From positions 2,976,001 through 3,040,000 of the forward strand of contig NZ_LT629755.1 of the NCBI RefSeq assembly GCF_900104685.1: a DNA stretch of 64,000 nucleotides, written 5' to 3'. The notes under the pieces were generated by a model. The model was not told where the DNA came from, did no database searches, and saw only the letters and a program-made list of their open reading frames with translations. Of the stretch, positions 57,552-64,000 are shown piece after piece. Source of the DNA: Agromyces flavus (GTDB lineage Bacteria; Actinomycetota; Actinomycetes; Actinomycetales; Microbacteriaceae). Position 1 is the stretch's first letter, and every line of letters begins with the position of its first letter. The position numbers and the translations under genes were made by a program.

Positions 57552-58031
57552 TCAGCCGTAGGTGTCGCGTGGACCGCGCCCTGGAACCGATCTGGGGCCC
57601 TTTTTCCAGGTGGGGGCATCCGGCCCTTGGAAGCGGATGGTCTCGACCCCCGCGCCCGGAAACCGCTCGAGGATCGCCGCGAGCAGCTCGCCGCGCATCA
57701 TCCGCAGCTGGGTGGCCCACGCCGTGGATTCGCAGCGCACCTGGAGCACGCCGCCCTCGATCGCGATCGGCTCGGAGTGGCGGGCGATCTCGTCGCCGGC
57801 GATGTCGGGCCACGTCGCGAGCAGCTCGTGCTGCGACAGCGGTCCGGTCCAGCCGAGCTGCGACGTGAGCTGGTCGATGGCGGAGCCGAGCGACCTCGGA
57901 TCGCGGCCGGGGGTGAACGGCTCGCTGCCGGAAGCCTCGGGCGCGCGGGAGCGCGCCCGTCCGGGCCGGATCCGGGGCTCGCCGCCGAAGATCTCGCGGA
58001 AGTGCTGGTAGGTGCGAGCGGCCTCAGACAC
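57552..58031 (-). CDS. DUF721 family protein downstream of recF
   Basis: 159 residues, GTG start overlapping the recF stop by 8 bp. DUF721 core: WPDIAGDEIARHSEPIAIEGGVLQVRCESTAWATQLRMM. An RNA-/DNA-binding family of unknown role found between recF and gyrB in actinobacteria. The N-terminal 60 residues are low-complexity. Confidence 0.88.
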   Translation of the reverse strand: MSEAARTYQHFREIFGGEPRIRPGRARSRAPEASGSEPFTPGRDPRSLGSAIDQLTSQLGWTGPLSQHELLATWPDIAGDEIARHSEPIAIEGGVLQVRCESTAWATQLRMMRGELLAAILERFPGAGVETIRFQGPDAPTWKKGPRSVPGRGPRDTYG

Positions 58032-59307
58032 CGGATGCCTCCCGCTGACGCTCGTCGGCGGGGCCGGCGCCGGTCGACTCGACCGCGGCGTCCTCCGTCG
58101 CGGCGCCCGGGTCCACGATCTGGCCCGCGTCGATGCGCACGACCCGGCTCGCGAGCGGCTCGGGGACGTCTTCGAGCACGGCCGCGGTGATGAGGACCTG
58201 CTCGTACCCGCCGATCGCGGCCGCGAGTCGCTCACGGCGCAGCCGGTCGAGCTCGGCGAACACGTCGTCGAGCACCAGCACGGGGTCGCCGGTGGTCGAG
58301 TCGCGGCGCAGCAGCTCGGCCGCCGCGAGCCGGAGCGACAGCGCGAACGACCAGGACTCGCCGTGACTGGCGTACCCCTTGGCGGGCAGGCCGTTGAGCA
58401 GGAGCTGCACGTCGTCGCGATGCGGACCCGCGAGCGTGATGCCCCGCTCGAGCTCCTTGCGGCGGAGCGCGGCGAGCGTCGCGGCGAATCGCTCGGCGGT
58501 GGTGGTGGAGTCGGCGGCACCGCGGTAACCCGAGGCGGCGGTGGTCGGGTCGGTGGTCGCCGTCGGGCCTGCGGCCGCGCCATCCGTCGCCTCGTCGTCG
58601 GGATCGGCACCGTCGACCGAGAGCACGGGCCGGAGCTCGGGCGCGTGGTCGGCGTCGACGATCGAGCGGTACGCCGCAGCGACCGGCTCGCGCAGTTCGT
58701 CGATGAGCTCGAGCCGGCGGTCGATGAGCTCGGCGCCGAGCGCGACGAGTCGCTCGTCCCAGATGTCGAGCGTGGGCAGTTGCGCCGCCGCGAGCCCGCG
58801 GGCGCGGGCGCTCTTGAGCAGCGAGTTGCGCTGCTTGAGGACGCGCTCGTAATCGCTCATGACGCCCGCGAGGCGCGGCGTGCGCTGCACGAGCAGCTCG
58901 TCGAGCATGCGGCGTCGGACGGAGGGCTCGCCGCGGACGATCGCGAGGTCCTCGGGCGCGAACAGCACGCTGTGGGCGTAGCGCGGGAGGTCGCGCGGCT
59001 TGGCGGCGCCACGATTCACCTGCGCGCGATTGGCGCCCTGCCGGTTGAGCTGCAGCTCGAGCAGCACTTCGCGTCCGCCGTGCGCGAGCACCGCACGCAC
59101 GATCGCGGCGTCGGCGCCGGCACGGATGAGCGCCTGGTCACTCGACACCCGGTGCGATCCGAGCGTGGCGAGATAGCCGATCGCCTCGACGAGGTTGGTC
59201 TTGCCCTGGCCGTTGCGCCCGACGATGACCGTCGCACCCGGTCCGAAGGCGAGGTCGGCCCGGCGGTAGTTCCGGAAGTCGGTGAGCGAGAGCCTGGCGA
59301 CGTGCAC
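58024..59307 (-). CDS. recF: DNA replication/repair protein RecF
   Basis: 427 residues, GTG start. Walker A GRNGQGKT at 30-37; signature and Walker B LVLDDVFAELDRLR. An Ala/Thr/Asp-rich low-complexity insertion lies near 225-265 and the C-terminus is extended by about 30 acidic residues. Loads RecA at gaps. Overlaps DUF721. Confidence 0.93.
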   Translation of the reverse strand: MHVARLSLTDFRNYRRADLAFGPGATVIVGRNGQGKTNLVEAIGYLATLGSHRVSSDQALIRAGADAAIVRAVLAHGGREVLLELQLNRQGANRAQVNRGAAKPRDLPRYAHSVLFAPEDLAIVRGEPSVRRRMLDELLVQRTPRLAGVMSDYERVLKQRNSLLKSARARGLAAAQLPTLDIWDERLVALGAELIDRRLELIDELREPVAAAYRSIVDADHAPELRPVLSVDGADPDDEATDGAAAGPTATTDPTTAASGYRGAADSTTTAERFAATLAALRRKELERGITLAGPHRDDVQLLLNGLPAKGYASHGESWSFALSLRLAAAELLRRDSTTGDPVLVLDDVFAELDRLRRERLAAAIGGYEQVLITAAVLEDVPEPLASRVVRIDAGQIVDPGAATEDAAVESTGAGPADERQREASGV

Positions 59308-59369
59308 GGTGCCGCTCCCTTCTCGCGAACCACCACGCTACCCCCAGCAACCGACAGCGCGGGTGTGTC

Positions 59370-59448
59370 GGTCGAGGAGCACCTGACGCGCGTCTCGGGA
59401 CCTCCTGAGGCCGGGTTTCGAGACGATCGCTTCGCGACCTCCTCGACC
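59370..59448. repeat. REP-like nested inverted repeat between recF and dnaN
   Basis: Outer arms GGTCGAGGAG (59370-59379) and CTCCTCGACC (59439-59448); inner CGTCTCG (59391-59397) and CGAGACG (59419-59425). The word GGTTTCGAGACG-TCGC-TTCGCGACCTCCTCGACC is familiar to me from dispersed repeats in Microbacteriaceae genomes, but I cannot count copies here. It fills most of the 150-bp spacer between the recF start and dnaN stop. Confidence 0.55.
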
Positions 59449-59457
59449 CGCAGAGGC

Positions 59458-60612
59458 CTATCTCAGCAGGAGGTTCGGCTGCAGCAGGTAGCGGTAGCTG
59501 TCGGCGCCGGCCTGCTCGCGCGAGGTCTGGCTCGTGATGAGCACCGGCCCGGGCTTGTTGGGATTCTCGGTCTTCGTGAACGAGATGCGGACGAACTCGC
59601 TCGGCACCGCCTGCAGGCCGTCGAGCAGGAACTGCGGCTTCAGCGAGACGACGGTCTCGTCACCGGTGAGGATCGCGTCGATCGACTCGGAGGCCTGCGC
59701 CTGCTCGCTGCCGATCGCTTCGAGCGTGAGCCCGTCGGGCGTGAAGGTGTAGCGGAGCGCGGCCTCGCGCTCGAGCACGAGGGCGACGCGACGCGTGGCC
59801 TCGATGAGCTCGGCCGTGTTCACGACGGCGTAGTTGTCGACCGTGTCGGGGAAGAGCCGGCGCACGGGCGGGAAGTTGCCCTTGATGAGCAGGGACGTCA
59901 CGGTCTTGCGGTCGGCGCTGAACGCGATGAGCTCGCGATCGTCGCGGCTGGTGATCGCGACCGAGATCGTGCCGGAATGGCCGAACGTCTTGCCGACCTC
60001 CTGCAGCGTGCGCGCGGGCACGAGGGCCGCGAGCCCGGCGTCGCCGTCGCCGGCCACCCCGCCGCCGTCCCAGTCGATCTCGCGGATGGCGACGCGGTAG
60101 CGGTCGGTCGCGACGAGGCTGAGGTGGTTCTCGCGGACCTCGAGCTGTACGCCGGTGATGACGGGCGTGACATCGTCGCGGGATGCCGCGACCGCGACCT
60201 GCGCGACGGCCGACGCGAATTCCTCGGCCGGCACGACGCCGGTCTGCTCGCCGATCTCGGGGATGGAGGGGTACTCCTCGACCGGCATGGAGAGCAGCGT
60301 GAAGCTCGCCGAGCCGCAGGTGACGGAGATGCGCGATTCCTCGGTGGAGACCTTCACGGGCGCGTTCGGCAGCCGGCCGGCGATCTCGGCGAGCAGTCGG
60401 CCCGAGACGAGCACCGTGCCCGGCTCCTCGACGTCGGCCTGGATCTGGGTGCGGGAGGAGACCTCGTAGTCGAACGAGGAGAGCACGAGCCCGTCGCCGC
60501 TCGCCTGGATCAGCACCCCGGACAGGATCGGCAGGGTCGTGCGCTGCGGCAGCAGCTTGACGGCGAAGGACACGGCCTCACTGAAGACGTCGCGATTGAC
60601 CTGGAACTTCAC
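59458..60612 (-). CDS. dnaN: DNA polymerase III beta sliding clamp
   Basis: 384 residues, GTG start with GGGAG upstream. Three repeated clamp domains; opening KFQVNRDVFSEAVSFAVKLLPQRTTLPIL; VEEYPSIP and the C-terminal VLITS. Dimerises to a ring that tethers polymerase. Located on the left edge of oriC. Confidence 0.95.
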   Translation of the reverse strand: MKFQVNRDVFSEAVSFAVKLLPQRTTLPILSGVLIQASGDGLVLSSFDYEVSSRTQIQADVEEPGTVLVSGRLLAEIAGRLPNAPVKVSTEESRISVTCGSASFTLLSMPVEEYPSIPEIGEQTGVVPAEEFASAVAQVAVAASRDDVTPVITGVQLEVRENHLSLVATDRYRVAIREIDWDGGGVAGDGDAGLAALVPARTLQEVGKTFGHSGTISVAITSRDDRELIAFSADRKTVTSLLIKGNFPPVRRLFPDTVDNYAVVNTAELIEATRRVALVLEREAALRYTFTPDGLTLEAIGSEQAQASESIDAILTGDETVVSLKPQFLLDGLQAVPSEFVRISFTKTENPNKPGPVLITSQTSREQAGADSYRYLLQPNLLLR

Positions 60613-61034
60613 GGTTCTCCCGTCGTGGAGGGCTGGATCGGCTCCCATGCTATCCGGACGGTCATTCCCGGTGCCGGGATTTCCGGGCTCCGATCCGCTT
60701 CCGACTCCGAGGTTGTCGGGAGCCCTGGCATAACCCTCTATCTCTTAACGGTGTTAACCGGTGTGGAAACTGTGGATGGTGTGCGGTGATCCGCGAGACG
60801 ACGGGCGAAGCGCGCCATCCGGGCTGTGCACGGTGTGTGGAAACCGGTGCGGTCGGCTCATGGCCGGTGCGCACGCCGTGCGGAGTTTTCCACAGCCCCA
60901 CGAGGCGTCTCAACAGTCGTGGCGCGGTTGCTCGTCAACAATCCACAGATTGTCCACACCTGTGCGGAATCGCTCGAGCGTCCGTTTCGAGGGTCGCCGA
61001 ACGGGCCGGTCGTCCTGCGACGCGCGACGCCGGA
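60613..61034. other. oriC: dnaN-dnaA intergenic region with DnaA boxes
   Basis: 422 bp. An AT-richer patch at 60730-60759 (TAACCCTCTATCTCTTAACG and on) is the likely unwinding element. Boxes or near-boxes: reverse TGTGGAAAC at 60762 and 60836, TGTGGATGG at 60771; forward TTTTCCACA at 60886, CAATCCACA at 60939, TTGTCCACA at 60950. Place and content match actinobacterial oriC between dnaA and dnaN. The left end, by dnaN, probably also holds its promoter. Confidence 0.88.
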
Positions 61035-62519
61035 TCAGCGGAAGCGCGAGTTCTGCTTGATGCGCGCGGTGAGCTCGGTGACCTGGTTGTAGATGGAGCG
61101 ACGCTCCTTCATGAGCTCGGAGATCTTCTTGTTCGCGTACATCACGGTCGTGTGGTCGCGGTTGCCGAAGAGCTGTCCGATCTTCGGCAGGCTGAGGCTC
61201 GTGAGCTCGCGGCACAGGTACATCGCGATCTGACGCGCCGTCGCGACGGCCTGCGAGCGGCTCGAACCGTACAGGTCGTCGACCGTGAGCTTGAAGTAGT
61301 CGGCGGTGGCGGTGATGATGTCGACCGGCGCGACCACGTTGTCGGCGTCATCCGTGATCAGGTCCTTGAGCACCGTCTGCACGAGGGGCATGTCGACCGG
61401 CGTGCGGTTCAGGCTCGCGAACGCCGTCACGCGGATGAGCGTGCCCTCGAGCTCGCGGATGTTGCTCGAGACCTTCGAGGCCATGTACTCGAGGATGTCG
61501 TCGGGGACCTGGAGGTGTTCGTTCTGCGCCTTCTTCCGCAGGATCGCGATGCGGGTCTCGAGGTCGGGCGCCTGGACGTCGGTGATGAGGCCCCACTCGA
61601 AGCGGCTGCGCATGCGGTCCTCGAAGCCCGTGAGGTGCTTGGGCGGCACGTCGCTCGTGATCACGACCTGCTTGTTGTGGTCGTGCAGCGTGTTGAAGGT
61701 GTGGAAGAACGCCTCCTGGGTCTCCGCCTTGCCCTGCAGGAACTGGATGTCGTCGATGAGCAGGATGTCGATGTTGCGGTAGCGCTGCTGGAAGAGCGAG
61801 CCGCGGTTGTTCGCGATCGAGTTGATGAAGTCGTTCGTGAACTCCTCGGAGGAGACGTACCGCACGCGGATGCCCGGGTACAGGCTCATGGCGTAGTGGC
61901 CGATGGCGTGCAGGAGGTGGGTCTTGCCCAGGCCCGAGTCGCCGTAGATGAAGAGCGGGTTGTAGGCCTTCGCCGGCGCCTCGGCGACCGCGACCGCGGC
62001 CGCGTGCGCGAATCGGTTGGACTGCCCGATGACGAAGCTGTCGAAGGAATACTTGGGATTCAGCCGCGCGTCGCGGGGCCGATCGGGGTTGGTGTCGAAG
62101 ATCGCCGCGGGAGGCACCGGCGAGTCGACGAGGCCGGCGGGTCCATCCGGCACGGCCGTGAGGCCGCCGCCCATCGGCGAGAGGCTGGTCGGGCCGCCGG
62201 CGAGGCCCATCCCGTTCCCGCCGGGCTGCATCTCGGGCTGGCGCAGTTCCTCGAGCTCGGGATTCACGACGACGTAGAACGAGGTGACCGGCGACGGCGC
62301 ATCGATCACGCTCATCGCCGACAGCAGCGACACTCGCATGCGCTGGTTGAGCATGCTCGCGGTGAAGTCGTTCGGGACCTCGAGGTAGAACGTGCCGGCC
62401 GCGATGCCCTTGGGTTCGACCAGGTTGAGGAAGCCCTGGAGCATCGGCGTGATCGCCTCATCGTCCGACAACCGATCGAGGACGGTCGCCCATGTGTCGG
62501 AAATGGGCTGTTCGGTCAT
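61035..62519 (-). CDS. dnaA: Chromosomal replication initiator DnaA
   Basis: 494 residues from ATG 62519. Domain I to residue 90, a Gly/Pro/Met-rich linker about 95-150, AAA+ domain with Walker A GDSGLGKT at 193-200 and Walker [10 protein letters not shown], and the C-terminal DNA-binding HTH with signature [15 protein letters not shown]. Initiates replication at oriC. TTG 62531 would add four residues. Confidence 0.96.
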   Translation of the reverse strand: MTEQPISDTWATVLDRLSDDEAITPMLQGFLNLVEPKGIAAGTFYLEVPNDFTASMLNQRMRVSLLSAMSVIDAPSPVTSFYVVVNPELEELRQPEMQPGGNGMGLAGGPTSLSPMGGGLTAVPDGPAGLVDSPVPPAAIFDTNPDRPRDARLNPKYSFDSFVIGQSNRFAHAAAVAVAEAPAKAYNPLFIYGDSGLGKTHLLHAIGHYAMSLYPGIRVRYVSSEEFTNDFINSIANNRGSLFQQRYRNIDILLIDDIQFLQGKAETQEAFFHTFNTLHDHNKQVVITSDVPPKHLTGFEDRMRSRFEWGLITDVQAPDLETRIAILRKKAQNEHLQVPDDILEYMASKVSSNIRELEGTLIRVTAFASLNRTPVDMPLVQTVLKDLITDDADNVVAPVDIITATADYFKLTVDDLYGSSRSQAVATARQIAMYLCRELTSLSLPKIGQLFGNRDHTTVMYANKKISELMKERRSIYNQVTELTARIKQNSRFR

Positions 62520-62930
62520 TGCTCCCCGCAATCTTCAAGGCACCGTCGTTCGGCCGCTCGTCGTCCCCCGAACGACAGGTCGAGCGGCCCGAGGTGATGT
62601 GTCCACAGCTCTCCACCGCCTGTGAGCGAAGCTGCGAGAAGCGCGGATTTCCGCTGTGCAGGCTGGGGATAACTGGTCTCACACGCTAGCGAATCGCAGT
62701 GGCCCGGACAAATGCCGATTCGAGGATCGAGGAGGTCCCCGGCGTGTCGATCCGGGCACGAAGCTGTGGATCGGTGGAGAATGTCAGGTCAGGAGTGCGC
62801 CTCGGTTTGACCGCGGCATCCGCAGGCCGTAGTTTTAATCAGTTGACCGCAGCCCTTTCGGGCACCGAGTTTTCCCGCCGACGCACCTGTGACGCGTCCG
62901 TGCGCGGAGATCCCAAGCCGGAGAAGAAGA
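62520..62930. promoter_or_regulatory. dnaA-rpmH divergent intergenic region
   Basis: 411 bp between divergent dnaA and rpmH with no gene. Contains DnaA-like GTGTCCACA at 62600-62608 and reverse TGTGGATCG at 62765-62773, for likely autoregulation of dnaA. A second open frame from about 62699 is a 5' extension of rnpA and not coding. The right half holds the rpmH promoter. Confidence 0.75.
62807..62835 (+). promoter_or_regulatory. Promoter of rpmH
   Basis: TTGACC at 62807-62812, 17-bp spacer and TAGTTT at 62830-62835, in an AT-rich pocket. About 95 bp before the rpmH start. Confidence 0.7.
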
Positions 62931-63068
62931 ATGAGCAAGCGTACGTTCCAGCCCAACAACCGCCGCCGCGCCAAGAAGCACGGCTTCCGCGCCCGCATGC
63001 GCACGCGCGCCGGTCGCGCCATCCTCTCGGCCCGTCGCGCCAAGGGCCGCACCGAGCTCTCCGCGTAA
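62931..63068 (+). CDS. rpmH: 50S ribosomal protein L34
   Basis: 45 residues, very basic, [19 protein letters not shown] and the usual [10 protein letters not shown] ending. GGAG lies seven bases before ATG. Structural protein of the large subunit. Eight bases separate it from rnpA. Confidence 0.97.
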   Translation: MSKRTFQPNNRRRAKKHGFRARMRTRAGRAILSARRAKGRTELSA

Positions 63069-63076
63069 GTTCCTCG

Positions 63077-63457
63077 GTGCTCGCCAAAGCCAACCGCATC
63101 ACGAGCGCCGATGACTACCGGTTCATCGTGCGCCGAGGTGCCAAGGTCGCCGGTGCCCACTCCGTGAGCTATCTCCGCTCGACGGAGGCGGGCGCCGACG
63201 CGCGCTTCGGCTTCATCGTGTCCAAGAAGGTCGGCTCGGCCGTGCGCCGCAATCTCGTGCGTCGCCGGCTCAAGGCGGCATGCCGCGAACTCGTCGACGA
63301 CGGACTGACCGCGGTCGACCTGGTGGTCCGTGCGCTTCCGAGTGCGGCGGCCGCCGACTACCCTGCGCTACGGGCGGATGTCGCGACCGCCGTCTCCCGC
63401 AATCGTCGTCGCGGTCCGGCGCTCGCGCCTGCCGCGACCGCCGCAGAAGGGCCCTGA
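63077..63457 (+). CDS. rnpA: Ribonuclease P protein component
   Basis: 126 residues, GTG 63077 giving the usual LAKANRI opening; an upstream frame extension overlaps rpmH and is not coding. RNR signature FGFIVSKKVGSAVRRNLVRRRLK. Binds RNase P RNA to process tRNA 5' ends. Followed at 1 bp by yidD. Confidence 0.95.
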   Translation: MLAKANRITSADDYRFIVRRGAKVAGAHSVSYLRSTEAGADARFGFIVSKKVGSAVRRNLVRRRLKAACRELVDDGLTAVDLVVRALPSAAAADYPALRADVATAVSRNRRRGPALAPAATAAEGP

Positions 63458-63458
63458 C

Positions 63459-63953
63459 GTGCGCGACCTCGCCTGGTTCGTGTGGCTCCTCCCCCGCAAC
63501 GTTGGCGTGCTGCTCATCCGCGCCTACCGGGCCGTCGTCTCCCCCCTGTACGGCGATGTCTGCCGCTACTACCCCACGTGCTCCGCCTACGGCCTCGGCT
63601 CGGTCCAGCACCGCGGCCTCGTCGTGGGGTCGGCGCTCACGGCCTGGCGGATCGTGCGCTGCAACCCGTGGTCTGCCGGCGGCGTCGACGACGTGCGGAT
63701 GCCGGCTCGTCGGCGCTTCCACATGACGCGCTTCGGCTTCGTCATCCCACCCGGGTGGGCGTCGTCCTCGCGTCCTGGCGGTCGGCACGCCGGCATCGCG
63801 CGGTCCGGACGCCGCCGGGCGTCGACGCCCGTGCCCGACCGGCATGCCGGTCACACGCACCCGCCGGTCACTCCCGCCCCGGATGCCGTGGCATCCCTCG
63901 CCCACGACGCCGTGGGCACCGAGCACTCCCCCATCACGTCCCGGAAGGACTGA
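63459..63953 (+). CDS. yidD: Membrane protein insertion efficiency factor YidD with long C-terminal tail
   Basis: 164 residues, GTG start with AGAAGGGCC upstream. YidD core 1-85: YRAVVSPLYGDVCRYYPTCSAYGLG, AWRIVRCNPWSAGG. The C-terminal 80 residues form a basic/His-rich tail not found in short YidD proteins of about 70-90 residues. Helps YidC insertion. Confidence 0.93.
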   Translation: MRDLAWFVWLLPRNVGVLLIRAYRAVVSPLYGDVCRYYPTCSAYGLGSVQHRGLVVGSALTAWRIVRCNPWSAGGVDDVRMPARRRFHMTRFGFVIPPGWASSSRPGGRHAGIARSGRRRASTPVPDRHAGHTHPPVTPAPDAVASLAHDAVGTEHSPITSRKD

Positions 63954-63962
63954 CCCGCTCCA

Positions 63963-64000
63963 ATGGACATCATCAGCATCATCCTGTGGCCCATCAAATG
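63963..64000 (+). CDS. yidC: Membrane protein insertase YidC/Oxa1 (3' truncated by window end)
   Basis: Only the first 12 codons are visible (MDIISIILWPIK and on). Identified by position in rpmH-rnpA-yidD-yidC and by the first membrane helix typical of actinobacterial YidC. Confidence 0.8.
   Translation, partial: MDIISIILWPIK

Noticed and set aside
62699..63076. Long upstream extension of rnpA
   Set aside because: Crosses the promoter region and overlaps rpmH in another frame; the GTG 63077 gives the conserved RnpA N-terminus.

Overview
The window comes from a very GC-rich actinobacterium. The chromosomal core order dnaA-dnaN-recF-DUF721-gyrB-gyrA-DUF3566-tRNA-Ile-tRNA-Ala, the fhaA-fhaB-pstP-rodA-pbpA-pknA-pknB operon with crgA nearby, and the abundance of GGATGCC/GGCATCC words point to Microbacteriaceae (Agromyces or a relative); the genus is inference. 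The chromosomal origin lies in the window: oriC is the dnaN-dnaA spacer near 60.6-61.0 kb. Genes to its left (dnaN to gyrA) run leftward and rpmH-rnpA-yidD-yidC run rightward.

1-6.6 kb holds the most unusual content: three genes joined by 4-bp stop/start overlaps. They encode a trypsin-like protease fused to a STAND-like domain without a P-loop (5' end outside the window), a 1062-residue STAND ATPase-like protein whose Walker A lacks the lysine, and a trypsin-like protease fused to a DRGH non-specific nuclease. I read it as a candidate conflict (anti-phage or abortive) cassette: sensor/switch plus protease and nuclease effectors. 6.7-31 kb is accessory metabolism and stress: a PfkB kinase, a universal stress protein/beta-CASP hydrolase/flavin-fold operon, a DNA glycosylase, a Cys/Met PLP enzyme, a haem-oxygenase-like protein with a CDGSH protein, a CYP152-type peroxygenase, a stand-alone LigD-type polymerase, an atypical NRAMP transporter with a lipoprotein and two PRC-barrel-like partners, TetR and SDR genes, LtrA, DUF305, an LVIVD-repeat exoprotein, SRAP, a YbaK-type deacylase and PAP2. 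31-35 kb holds tRNA-Leu and a beta-phosphoglucomutase/GH65 phosphorylase pair for disaccharide phosphorolysis.

34.9-43.7 kb is the cell-wall and signalling operon: two FHA proteins, a PP2C phosphatase, the RodA/PBP pair and two Ser/Thr kinases with PASTA domains. It is followed on the other strand by a glutamine amidotransferase, a small membrane protein and a class E sortase, then crgA. The spacer between convergent crgA and the rhomboid gene carries seven DnaA-box-like sites, far from oriC. 46-52 kb contains rhomboid, cyclophilin, Nudix, GntR, a HemK-like methyltransferase, a TPR protein and two tRNAs, plus a 560-bp stretch without a normal gene but with a good promoter and a 24-codon ORF behind a strong ribosome site. 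52.4-64 kb is the replication-initiation core.
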